Of a DNA stretch of 51,102 nt, positions 22,993 through 31,381 are shown in pieces. The notes under the pieces are model-generated. The model had not been told where the DNA came from. It was given only the letters and a program-made list of their open reading frames with translations, and ran no database searches. How positions within the stretch are numbered: the first letter of the stretch is position 1; each line of letters starts with the position of its first letter. The stretch is from an uncultured Bacteroides sp. (GTDB taxonomy: Bacteria; Bacteroidota; Bacteroidia; Bacteroidales; Bacteroidaceae), in NCBI GenBank assembly GCA_902388495.1, contig CABMPP010000030.1, forward strand, positions 1 to 51,102, given 5' to 3'. A program made the translations under genes and the position numbers.

Positions 22993-24918
22993 ATGTCGTC
23001 AATGAGATACACAAATATATTGTTGTTGGTACTTCTTGTAGGGAGTTTTGCTTCAGTCGGAGCACAAAACAATCCCTATAAGATTGATGATGCGCTGTAT
23101 CCTATGTATTTGCGAGCCTCCAAGTGGCGTACAAATCCTGAAGGATTGTCGATTGCAGATACTATGTATGCGGAAGCTATCCGGAAGAATGATAAGAAGG
23201 CCCAATGTCTGGCACTTGCCATCCCGGTCAATTACTACTATAACGTTGACGATTATGACAACTTGGTACAAGCAGTAGCGAAACTGAAGAGAGGAGCGCG
23301 CGACAACGATTATCTGCAATATTATTATTATGCCTGTATGCGCGAGATCAATTGGCTGTTGAATCATGGCAATTCTTTGCGTGCCCTTCAGAAGGCCGAA
23401 GAAATGAAAGTACAGGCTTTTGAAGACAAGCATGAATACGGAATCTTTTCTTGTATCAATACGATGGGGAATATTTATGCAATGCGTGGGAATAGTGAAC
23501 TGGCGGCAGAATATTATCAAAATGCTTTGGACTATACGCTGGAACACTTGCCCGAACAAGACCCGTCGTTACTTTATCTGAACCTTGCCGACTACTATCG
23601 TAATGAAAATGATACACTTTTGCCGAAGGCACTGGAGTACGGCGAGAAGGCTATTCAGGCGGCAAAGACCAATGAAAACCGTCTGGCTGCCTTGGCCGAT
23701 AAATGCCGGACATTGTATTATATGAATCGTGTCGATGAATTCAATACATGCTATGAGGAATGCATGGAGCAGGTAAAGCGCTATGGTGATTTTCGTGGGA
23801 ATGTCTTAAAAAAAATACGTATCTTTAAATTCCTTTTGGACGGAGACTATGACCGGGCATTATTGGCGGCAGATTCTGTCGGTAGTTTAATGGAAGTTTA
23901 TCAGATGCGCGAGATCATATATCTGAAATTAGGGGATTATGAGAAAGCTTATATCAGTAATGCCAAGATTCATAATTACCGGGATTCGGTGAACCTTCAA
24001 GTGCAGACATCCGATTTGGCAGAGTTGAATGCACAGATTGACAACGAGCGTATAAAAATGCAAGCCAAAGCGCTTTCCGCGCGCCATCACATTGTAACAT
24101 TGAGCCTCGTCATTTCATTTCTTTTCCTTTTCACCTGTTTTTTAATATTCTATTTGTATAAACGTCGTAAATCTATGGCTGTTTTGCAGGAGAAGAATGG
24201 TGAGTTGACTATTGCACGCGACCATGCAGAGCAGTCGGATAAGATGAAGATGTATTTCATACAGAATATGAGTCACGAAATACGTACACCGCTCAATGCC
24301 ATTGTAGGGTTCTCTCAGATGTTGTCTACCCCTGAAATGGATTTTGATGACGAAGAGAAGCAGGAGTTTGCTCTACGTATCCAGCAGAGTTCCGATTTAC
24401 TTACTGCTTTAGTCGAAGATCTTCTTGACCTTGCCAGTTTGGAAAGCGGCAAATACACGATGCATCTGGAATCTCATTGTTGCAATGAGCTATGCCGGTC
24501 GGCTATAGCTACGGTAAAGTATCGGAAGCCGGAAGCCGTGGAGCTTTATTTTACTTCGGAGGTGGCGGATGATTATCAGATTACCACAGATGAGAAACGC
24601 TTGGTGCAGGTGCTTATTAATTTCCTTACCAACGCAGAGAAATATACTGAACATGGAGAAATCCACCTCCACTGCTCTCTCAAAGAATATCCGGGGAAGA
24701 TAACTTTCTCGGTTACAGATACCGGACCGGGCATTCCGGCAGATAAAGCCGATTGTATCTTCGAGCGTTTCAAGAAACTAGATGAATTTAAGCAAGGCTC
24801 GGGACTTGGCTTAAATATTTGCTCTACCATTGCCGAACGTCTGAACGGGGAGGTAAAACTGGATAAGAGTTACACACTTGGGGCGCGTTTCTTGTTCATA
24901 CTTCCTCTTGACAAATAA
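22993..24918 (+). CDS. Membrane sensor histidine kinase with periplasmic TPR domain
   Basis: A 641-residue kinase. Signal peptide (LLLVLLVGSFASVGAQ), then a periplasmic helical region of TPR-like repeats (about 30-340, for example TMGNIYAMRGNSELAAEYYQ), one membrane helix (367-391), HisKA with H428 (NMSHEIRTPLNAI) and HATPase_c ending with GSGLGLN. A second ATG at 23002 is an equally good start. Response regulator partner is not adjacent. TPR kinases of this shape are common in Bacteroidota; the ligand is unknown. The upstream region holds the 11-base repeat array. Confidence 0.92.
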   Translation: MSSMRYTNILLLVLLVGSFASVGAQNNPYKIDDALYPMYLRASKWRTNPEGLSIADTMYAEAIRKNDKKAQCLALAIPVNYYYNVDDYDNLVQAVAKLKRGARDNDYLQYYYYACMREINWLLNHGNSLRALQKAEEMKVQAFEDKHEYGIFSCINTMGNIYAMRGNSELAAEYYQNALDYTLEHLPEQDPSLLYLNLADYYRNENDTLLPKALEYGEKAIQAAKTNENRLAALADKCRTLYYMNRVDEFNTCYEECMEQVKRYGDFRGNVLKKIRIFKFLLDGDYDRALLAADSVGSLMEVYQMREIIYLKLGDYEKAYISNAKIHNYRDSVNLQVQTSDLAELNAQIDNERIKMQAKALSARHHIVTLSLVISFLFLFTCFLIFYLYKRRKSMAVLQEKNGELTIARDHAEQSDKMKMYFIQNMSHEIRTPLNAIVGFSQMLSTPEMDFDDEEKQEFALRIQQSSDLLTALVEDLLDLASLESGKYTMHLESHCCNELCRSAIATVKYRKPEAVELYFTSEVADDYQITTDEKRLVQVLINFLTNAEKYTEHGEIHLHCSLKEYPGKITFSVTDTGPGIPADKADCIFERFKKLDEFKQGSGLGLNICSTIAERLNGEVKLDKSYTLGARFLFILPLDK

Positions 24919-24981
24919 GGTTTGCTAAACAAAACTTGCGGAATGCTGTTGTTCTCAGAGCAATGACAATCTGATAAAGTT

Positions 24982-25464
24982 ATGAACAAACTGAAAATCT
25001 CTTTTCTGATATGGATGCTGATGGTGTCTGTATCCGTGTTTGCCGATTATGCTCCTGCCAATGTGCAGGCAGCTTTGAAAAAGATATATCCTACGGCTGA
25101 CGACATCGCCTGGTCGCGCGATGAAGGGTATTATGTAGCAGATTTTATGATGAATGGTTTCGACACCAAGGTTTGGTTCAATTCGGAAGCACAATGGGTG
25201 ATGAAGCAGACTGATTGGGTAACGATGGATGAAGTGCCGCCTGCCGTCTACAATGCTTTTGCCGCCAGCCAGTATTCCGGCGAAATGGTGCAGAACGTTA
25301 CCTGGGTACAGTTTCCTGAATGGCAGGCAATTGTTGCCGTTGAAGTAGGAATGGCAAATCTTCAGACCAAATATCAGATATTATTCACTCCGAATGGCGA
25401 AATATTGCGGGTTCGTAACGTAACCTATACCTACAATCCCCTTGGTGCAAGCACTTTCTTGTAG
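24982..25464 (+). CDS. Periplasmic PepSY-like (DUF2874) protein
   Basis: A 160-residue exported protein: signal peptide MNKLKISFLIWMLMVSVSVF with cleavage near FAD, then two PepSY-like/DUF2874 repeats (about 30-85 and 90-155). Each follows the pattern AALKKIYPTADDIAW...YYVADF...WFNSEAQWV. The family is found in the periplasm of Bacteroidota, often near two-component systems, and its role is not known. It starts 63 bases after the TPR kinase gene, so it may be in the same transcript. Confidence 0.88.
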   Translation: MNKLKISFLIWMLMVSVSVFADYAPANVQAALKKIYPTADDIAWSRDEGYYVADFMMNGFDTKVWFNSEAQWVMKQTDWVTMDEVPPAVYNAFAASQYSGEMVQNVTWVQFPEWQAIVAVEVGMANLQTKYQILFTPNGEILRVRNVTYTYNPLGASTFL

Positions 25465-25494
25465 ACAGACGGCATATTCCTGCCGAATTTATCA

Positions 25495-25502
25495 TATCTT
25501 TG
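25495..25502 (+). promoter_or_regulatory. -7 box before the MGMT-like gene
   Basis: TATCTTTG ends ten bases before the ATG at 25513, so the leader would be only a few bases. No clear -33 box was found. Confidence 0.4.
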
Positions 25503-25512
25503 CCTTCCTGAA

Positions 25513-25833
25513 ATGAAACATGTCATGGATCAAGATACCTTCCGGCAAGAAGTATATAACGTAGTTGCTGCCATCCCCCCGGGGCGGGTAGTAACCTACG
25601 GGCAGATAGCCTATCTCATCGGTAAGCCCCAATGCTCCCGAATGGTAGGTCAGGCCCTGCACAATGTACCTTCCGGGTTGCATCTGCCTTGCCATCGGGT
25701 AGTGAACAGCCAGGGACGGCCGGCACCTTGTTGGGACGAACAGAAAACGTTGTTGGCCGACGAAGGTGTGACGCTCAAGAAGAATGGGTGTATAGACATG
25801 AAGAAGTTTCAGTGGGAATTCATGAAAGAATAA
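25513..25833 (+). CDS. MGMT-family DNA-binding protein with active-site cysteine
   Basis: A 106-residue protein equal to the C-terminal domain of O6-alkylguanine-DNA alkyltransferase. VAAIPPGRVVTYGQIAYLIG is the helix-turn-helix region, and LPCHRVVNSQGRPAP (about 58-72) keeps the PCHR active-site cysteine. The N-terminal Ada-like domain is missing, as in the alkyltransferase-like proteins, but those replace the cysteine with Trp or Ala while this one does not. It may therefore transfer alkyl groups itself. Followed after 12 bases by nfo. Confidence 0.9.
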   Translation: MKHVMDQDTFRQEVYNVVAAIPPGRVVTYGQIAYLIGKPQCSRMVGQALHNVPSGLHLPCHRVVNSQGRPAPCWDEQKTLLADEGVTLKKNGCIDMKKFQWEFMKE

Positions 25834-25845
25834 ATAAATAGAATT

Positions 25846-26679
25846 ATGAAGTTTGTAGGTGCACATGTATCGGCCGGCGGCGGAGTTGAGGTAGCTCCCG
25901 TCAATGCTCACGAAATAGGAGCAAACGCTTTTGCCCTGTTTACCAAAAATCAACGCCAATGGGTGGCGAAGCCTCTCACGGGTGAGAGTATCGAACTCTT
26001 CAAGGAAAATTGTGGAAAATATGCATTGGATGCCCGCTACATTTTGCCGCATGATAGTTATCTGATAAACCTGGGGCATCCCGAAACGGAGGGGCTGGAG
26101 AAAAGCCGCGCCGCCTTTCTGGATGAGATGCAACGTTGCGAGCAATTGGGCTTGCAACTTCTGAACTTTCATCCGGGCAGCCATCTGAATAAGATTTCCG
26201 TAGAGGCTTGCCTGGACAAGGTAGCAGAGTCCATCAATATCACTTTGGACAAAACCCGGGGCGTGACGGCCGTTATCGAGAATACCGCCGGGCAAGGCAG
26301 CAATGTGGGAAATGAGTTTTGGCAGCTGAAGCATATCATTGACCGTGTGGAAGACAAGTCGCGTGTAGGTGTCTGCCTGGATACCTGCCATACCTATACT
26401 GCCGGTTATGACATTGTGAACGAATACGACAAAGTTTTTGAGGACTTTGATGCAACGGTAGGTTTCGGCTACCTCCGCGCCATCCACCTTAATGATTCCA
26501 AGAAGGCGTTAGGCAGCAGGGTAGACCGTCACGACAGTATAGGTAAGGGGCTGATTGGTATAGATTTCTTCAAGCGCTTCATGCAGGATGCACGTTTCAA
26601 TGATATGCCTATCATCCTGGAAACTCCTGATGAAGCTCTTTGGGCGGAAGAAATAAAGCTACTACGTAGTTTTGAGTAA
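25846..26679 (+). CDS. nfo: Endonuclease IV
   Basis: A 277-residue AP endonuclease that cuts DNA 5' of abasic sites in base excision repair, using three zinc ions. The TIM-barrel sequence shows [11 protein letters not shown] (4-14), NFHPGSH (with zinc ligand His), [12 protein letters not shown] with the Glu ligand, [33 protein letters not shown] and ILETP near the end, all family motifs. It probably shares a transcript with the MGMT-like gene. Confidence 0.97.
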   Translation: MKFVGAHVSAGGGVEVAPVNAHEIGANAFALFTKNQRQWVAKPLTGESIELFKENCGKYALDARYILPHDSYLINLGHPETEGLEKSRAAFLDEMQRCEQLGLQLLNFHPGSHLNKISVEACLDKVAESINITLDKTRGVTAVIENTAGQGSNVGNEFWQLKHIIDRVEDKSRVGVCLDTCHTYTAGYDIVNEYDKVFEDFDATVGFGYLRAIHLNDSKKALGSRVDRHDSIGKGLIGIDFFKRFMQDARFNDMPIILETPDEALWAEEIKLLRSFE

Positions 26680-26693
26680 AACTGATATACGTA

Positions 26694-28001
26694 TTATCTT
26701 TTATTACTTTCCACCTTTACATTGTCCCACTTGAAGTTCGAGATGATTTCTTTGTCACATGCTCCGTTTTTGGCTTTGATGTCGAGGTTCTCGAAAGTAA
26801 AGTCTTTCAGTTGGTACTGGTCGGACTTTTGTACGTCGAAGAATACGTTGCACTCAAAGTTGATGTTACGCATTGTCACGTTGTTCGAGTAAGACATTGG
26901 CATGTCTTCGCGCCCTTTCATGTCGAAGAATTGCGTCCAGGGCTTGATGAAGAGAAAACTCTTTGCGTTTCCGGTGATATCCTCTACCAGGATGTATTCG
27001 TAGTGTTGCGGAGTGTCCGGACGCATCTTCAGCCATAGCAACCGACTGGCATTGCTGATTTTACAACGGCGGAGAATGATATTGCGGTTGTGCAGAGACT
27101 CGCTTCCGCACGTCAGGCCACTATGGCAGAAGCCGTAGGTGCAATCTTCGATGATGATATTGCTATTGCCGCCATTATTCGGGTCCTTGTCCGCCCACGG
27201 GCCTTTACCGCCTTTCAGGGCTACGGCATCGTCGTTGACCGACATATAGCAGTTCTTTATCAGCACATTGTTGCAAACATCGATATCAACCGCGTCACTG
27301 CTTGGAGCCTTTACCGGAGCAGATGGTGCGAAGATATGCAGACCCAGCAGCTTCACATGGTTGCAACGATAAATGTGTGTGGTCCAGAATGGGGAATTGA
27401 TGAGGTGTACGCCGGAGAGTTGTACATCGTTGCTATTGGAGATATAAACCAGACGTGGGCGCAACTCGTCCATATTGGTACACTTGGGAATAACTTTGCG
27501 GCGTAACCAGAATGATTTCCAGTAGCGCAACCCGTTGCCGTTGATTGTTCCTTTGCCGGAGATGGTAAAGCCATCCACTTTGTCGGCATTGATCAGTGCT
27601 GCGAAGTATGGCAGGCTTTGTCCTTCTATGCGGGTGTCCACAATGGGGAAGTTGCTGATGTCGTCGCTACCTTTCAGTACGGCACCTTCTTCCAGATAGA
27701 GATGTGTCTTCGGCTTGAAGAAAAGGGCACCGCTGAGGTAGGTTCCCCGGGGAATGATGATGACACCGCCGCCATTTTGGGATGCCTGGTCGATGACGGT
27801 TTGTATCTTTTCTGTTTGCAGGAGGGTGCTATCATTGGCCACGCCATAGTCGGCAATGTTGTATTTGCCTCCAAGGTTTTCGATATTCACGATTTCGTTT
27901 TGTCTGAACCAGTCAGGGATAGGGGTTCCATCGGGAAATTTCTCTTGTCCGAACGATTGTAGACTGATAAATGTAGTAAGTAGGAATGCAATGAGTTTCA
28001 T
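26694..28001 (-). CDS. Glycoside hydrolase family 28 protein (polygalacturonase-like)
   Basis: A 435-residue exported enzyme: signal peptide (MKLIAFLLTTFISLQSFGQ), then a right-handed parallel beta-helix of family GH28, which hydrolyses galacturonan-type pectin. The active-site aspartates lie in SSDAVDID and NDDAVALKGG, and GFCHSGLTCGSES takes the place of the GHGISIGS motif. No SusC/SusD pair, regulator or other pectinase lies next to it, so it is an isolated enzyme. A -7 box (TATGTTTG, minus strand, 28032-28039) precedes it. Confidence 0.9.
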   Translation of the reverse strand: MKLIAFLLTTFISLQSFGQEKFPDGTPIPDWFRQNEIVNIENLGGKYNIADYGVANDSTLLQTEKIQTVIDQASQNGGGVIIIPRGTYLSGALFFKPKTHLYLEEGAVLKGSDDISNFPIVDTRIEGQSLPYFAALINADKVDGFTISGKGTINGNGLRYWKSFWLRRKVIPKCTNMDELRPRLVYISNSNDVQLSGVHLINSPFWTTHIYRCNHVKLLGLHIFAPSAPVKAPSSDAVDIDVCNNVLIKNCYMSVNDDAVALKGGKGPWADKDPNNGGNSNIIIEDCTYGFCHSGLTCGSESLHNRNIILRRCKISNASRLLWLKMRPDTPQHYEYILVEDITGNAKSFLFIKPWTQFFDMKGREDMPMSYSNNVTMRNINFECNVFFDVQKSDQYQLKDFTFENLDIKAKNGACDKEIISNFKWDNVKVESNKR

Positions 28002-28080
28002 GGTTTATAATTAAATTGTTGAATTATGTTGCAAACATAAGAAACTTAGAGGAATGTCCGGTGTGGAGTGATGATTTAAA

Positions 28081-28107
28081 TTCTGCATAAAATGACTTTT
28101 CTGCATA
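28081..28107. repeat. Paired 9-base direct repeat between divergent genes
   Basis: TTCTGCATA occurs at 28081-28089 and again at 28099-28107. It lies between the GH28 gene and the epimerase gene, where a regulator could affect either. May be chance. Confidence 0.4.
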
Positions 28108-28165
28108 GGGTGGGGTGAACTAAAGAACATGTATTTTCGTTATTAATCATAAATAAAGGTAAGCT

Positions 28166-29026
28166 ATGAGAATTGCAATCGGTGGAGTATCTGGTTTTAT
28201 AGGAAGTCATCTTACGGAATATTTTACAGGACTCAGGCATCATATTGTCCCTTTGGGAAGAGGGCTGTTGCGTGAAGACTCTTTCCAGCACCTGGTCGAT
28301 ACGTTGGAGGACTGTGATGTGGTCATAAATCTGGCCGGTGCTTCCATTGACCGGCGTTGGACTTCTGCATATAAAGAGGAGTTGCTTGACAGCCGTCTTG
28401 GACCTACATCCCGTTTGGTGAATGCCATTGAATTGGCCCAGAAGAAGCCTAAAGTTATGATATCTGCTTCTGCCGTGGGATATTATCCTTCAACGGGGAG
28501 CTATGATGAGCGGGATGAAGTGATGGCCGAAGGTTTTTTAGCATCGCTTTGTAGGAAATGGGAAGCTACTGCCCGGAAATGTATTCCTGAGACCCGCTTG
28601 GTCATTACGCGTTTGGGGGTTGTGCTTGCGCTTGATAGTGGTGGTGCCGTACAAGAGATGGTTACTCCTTTATTGAAAACGAAGTTCTCCGCTGTGCTGG
28701 GTTCCGGCAAGCAGGCTTTTCCGTGGATAGCTATACAAGATGTTTGTAGGGCTATCTCCTTCTTGATAGATAATAACGAAGCCAGGGGCGTCTATAATTT
28801 GGTTTCTCCCCAACAGATTACCCAGAAGCATTTGGCTTGCATTTTGTCAAAGGCTTATCATGCATGGGGAACATTGCCTGTACCGGCTTTCCTTCTCCGT
28901 AGCTTCTTTGGTGAGCGGAGTAAGTTCTTGCTGGAAGGACAGACCGTTTATCCGTCACGCCTGCTCGAGGCAGGGTTTGAGTTCTCGGTACCGACGGTCG
29001 AAGAGTTATTCGGGTATTTCCATTGA
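28166..29026 (+). CDS. TIGR01777-family NAD-dependent epimerase/dehydratase-like protein
   Basis: A 286-residue atypical extended SDR (SDR39U1 type). The nucleotide site is GGVSGFIGSHL (6-16), then INLAGASIDRRW (51-62), SASAVGYYPSTG (92-103) and a C-terminal region with HLACILSKAYH. The family is known for YfcH-like proteins that lack a proven substrate. Its last 79 bases overlap the 3' end of the opposing GNAT gene. Confidence 0.9.
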   Translation: MRIAIGGVSGFIGSHLTEYFTGLRHHIVPLGRGLLREDSFQHLVDTLEDCDVVINLAGASIDRRWTSAYKEELLDSRLGPTSRLVNAIELAQKKPKVMISASAVGYYPSTGSYDERDEVMAEGFLASLCRKWEATARKCIPETRLVITRLGVVLALDSGGAVQEMVTPLLKTKFSAVLGSGKQAFPWIAIQDVCRAISFLIDNNEARGVYNLVSPQQITQKHLACILSKAYHAWGTLPVPAFLLRSFFGERSKFLLEGQTVYPSRLLEAGFEFSVPTVEELFGYFH

Positions 29027-29448
29027 AGATGCAATATTGGAAAAGGACTTCCTGAAGAATCGGTCTCGTCACGGCCGATGACTTGAAATCCCAAATGCTG
29101 ATAAAACCGATAGGCTTGTTCGTTTTGCTCGTTCACATCTACCTTATATATCTGTTTTTGATGGAGGGCATACTCCATTAATTGTTTTCCATAGCCTTTG
29201 CCTTGCTCGTCGGGATGTACGAAAAGCATTTCGATAAGTTCCTCGCTTAATCCCATGAAAGCGGCAATTCTTCCTTCCTTATTACGGATGATGTAAAGCT
29301 CTACGACCGGAAAATATTGCTCGCGCACCAGTGGCTTATAGAACCGGATATTCTCTTCCGTCAGGAAGTGGTGAGTACTGCGGACAGAGGCCTCCCATAC
29401 GTTCAGGAGCTCGTCATAGTCTTGCGGAGTGGGTTGGAGTATTGTCAT
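28948..29448 (-). CDS. GNAT family N-acetyltransferase
   Basis: A 166-residue acetyltransferase. The acetyl-CoA loop reads FVHPDEQGKGYGKQLMEYAL (Q/R-x-x-G-x-G/A), followed by VDVNEQNEQAYRFYQHLGFQVIGRDETD. The best-conserved part ends near LHLQWKY. The last 22 residues (PNNSSTVGTENSNPASSRRDG) are coded by DNA that also encodes the end of the epimerase on the other strand, so this tail is probably an extension from stop-codon loss. Substrate is unknown. Confidence 0.88.
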   Translation of the reverse strand: MTILQPTPQDYDELLNVWEASVRSTHHFLTEENIRFYKPLVREQYFPVVELYIIRNKEGRIAAFMGLSEELIEMLFVHPDEQGKGYGKQLMEYALHQKQIYKVDVNEQNEQAYRFYQHLGFQVIGRDETDSSGSPFPILHLQWKYPNNSSTVGTENSNPASSRRDG

Positions 29449-29473
29449 TTAATTGCGATTTATCAGTCATTCA

Positions 29474-31099
29474 TTAAAAATCAGCTTCTTGGGCTATCTT
29501 GATTATTTCTCCCGTTACCGGATGTATAAATTCCAGCGCTTCGGCATGCAGATATAAACGGTCTGCTTTCTTGCCATAAAGCTCATCGCCTATGATGGGG
29601 CAATGCAAGCCTTGCGAGTATGCGGCATGTACCCGGAGTTGGTGAGTACGTCCGGTACGTGGATAGAAAGCGATGCGTGTCTGCTTGCCGGTACATTCTA
29701 AAACCTTGAAATCAGTGATGGCGGGCTTTCCATATTCCGCATCTACCATTTGCCGGGGACGGTCGAGAGGATTCGGACAAAGTGGAAGTTCAATCGTTCC
29801 TTCATCCTCTTGTACAATACCGTCGAGCAGGGCAATATAGCGCTTCTTGATGAGGCGGTTCTTGAATAGTGCCTGCAACTTCTGATGCACCTGCTTGGTT
29901 TTGGCGATTATCAACAAGCCCGATGTTGCCATGTCAAGGCGATGTACAATCATGGGGCCATCTGCCTCCGGATATCGTTGGCGCATCAGGCTATAAACGG
30001 AAACCGTATCTTCCTTACCAGGGACGGATAACATGCCTGCCGGTTTGTTGACAACTAAAAGCCATGCGTCTTCGTAAACTATTTCCGGTTCTTTGACGGC
30101 ACGTTGCATACTTTCCAGCATCGGATTTTCTTCTACCCGTAGTCCTTGCAACATGTGTTGCAAGATAGGTTCACACTTCCCTTTGCATGCCGGATAGTAT
30201 TGCCCGTGATGGCGTATCTCGGTCTTTGGTGAGGCTCCCCACCAGAACTCGGCCATTGCAACCGGTCGCCAACCGTTCAGATAGGCATATTGCAATAGTT
30301 TTGGAGCGGCACATTCGCCCGCACCGGCCGGTGGTGTCTTGTGTACGGTTTGCTCGAAGATTTCAGGGAGGGTTTTGATTTCTCCCCGGTAATTCAACAA
30401 CTTGAATTGTTCAAATAATCTTTGTTGCAATGCAGCAGAGCGGGTTTTGCGTTCTGCCTTCAATTCCTGTATCCGCTTTTCCCAATTACCGGTCTGTGCT
30501 TGCAAGGAGGCTATCTTTTCTTTCCACGAACGTTCCAGGCGTTTGTATTCCGCTTTTTGGAATTGGCTTTCGCGTATCAGGGCGGCTTCTTCGTTGGCAT
30601 CAAGCTCTTCCGTTTTCCTGCGTTGTTCCCTTTGGGTTTTCGCCTCTTTCAGTTCTGCTTTGGCAATGGCCAGTTCTTCTTGGGCGGATTGAATGGTTTG
30701 GGCAAGTTCGAATTGCAGACGGGTATGTTCTTCGTCCGCTTTTAATTGCTCGATTATCCGGTTGATGGTAGAGATGTTTTCTTCTTCTATTTTGAAGAAT
30801 CCTTCCGGTTGTAGCAGGTCGTATATGGGGGGCACAAAGTAGGGATGCCGGTTTCTTCCTGCCAGTATGCCGGAGAATGCTGCCAGGTAACCTATTTCAC
30901 CGTCTTCGGTTTGCACCACCAGTACACCGAACATCTTACCCTCGTTCAGTTCTTCTTTCCATTCCGTTTGTTTACCGAGATACTCTTGCACTTCCCTTGC
31001 GGCCAATGTACATAAGGGGTGCGGAGTATAGCAGAAAGGATAGGTGAACCTTTCCGGGAGTGGAATACCGGTTATGGGGGTAGTGAAACGATGCAACAT
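29474..31099 (-). CDS. RluA-family pseudouridine synthase with coiled-coil N-terminal extension
   Basis: A 541-residue protein. Residues about 340-541 are a complete RluA/RluC/RluD-type domain: MIVHRLDMATSGLLIIAKT with catalytic Asp, KKRYIALLDG, RTGRTHQLRVHAA. It converts uridine to pseudouridine in RNA. The extra 330 residues comprise a domain (about 1-105) with GYLAAFSGILAGRNRHPYF, a charged coiled coil (about 110-235) and a stretch with YPACKGKCEPIL. The usual S4 domain of RluC/D is missing. Target RNA is unknown. A -7 box (31107-31114) ends just before the start codon. Confidence 0.9.
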   Translation of the reverse strand: MLHRFTTPITGIPLPERFTYPFCYTPHPLCTLAAREVQEYLGKQTEWKEELNEGKMFGVLVVQTEDGEIGYLAAFSGILAGRNRHPYFVPPIYDLLQPEGFFKIEEENISTINRIIEQLKADEEHTRLQFELAQTIQSAQEELAIAKAELKEAKTQREQRRKTEELDANEEAALIRESQFQKAEYKRLERSWKEKIASLQAQTGNWEKRIQELKAERKTRSAALQQRLFEQFKLLNYRGEIKTLPEIFEQTVHKTPPAGAGECAAPKLLQYAYLNGWRPVAMAEFWWGASPKTEIRHHGQYYPACKGKCEPILQHMLQGLRVEENPMLESMQRAVKEPEIVYEDAWLLVVNKPAGMLSVPGKEDTVSVYSLMRQRYPEADGPMIVHRLDMATSGLLIIAKTKQVHQKLQALFKNRLIKKRYIALLDGIVQEDEGTIELPLCPNPLDRPRQMVDAEYGKPAITDFKVLECTGKQTRIAFYPRTGRTHQLRVHAAYSQGLHCPIIGDELYGKKADRLYLHAEALEFIHPVTGEIIKIAQEADF

Positions 31100-31106
31100 A
31101 ATGGCG

Positions 31107-31114
31107 CAAAGATA
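31107..31114 (-). promoter_or_regulatory. -7 box of the RluA-type gene
   Basis: TATCTTTG on the minus strand ends seven bases before the ATG. The transcript would be leaderless or almost so. A second box, TATATTTG, lies further up at about 31199-31206. Confidence 0.45.
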
Positions 31115-31381
31115 CTATATTTCTTCTATACCTTATAGTTTGCTTTACAATTCTTTATGCCTGCTATGCAATTTCATAAGAAAAAATATTTATATTTATG
31201 CAAATATAGCAAGCCTTGTGCAATAACCCCACGAGTGGAAATTAACTTTGTTTTTGTTTTATTGGCATCGTTCTGATACGCCTTTTTTTCTTTTAGTTTG
31301 TATATTAGCAGATTAAAGTAGGTAATCAATGTTATGCTCCTCTTGAGTGTATCTAATTCTCTTTAAGATACTTAAAGTAAT

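Noticed and set aside
26694..28001. Polysaccharide utilisation locus around the GH28 gene
   Set aside because: No SusC/SusD-like, sigma/anti-sigma, hybrid kinase or other carbohydrate enzyme next to it.
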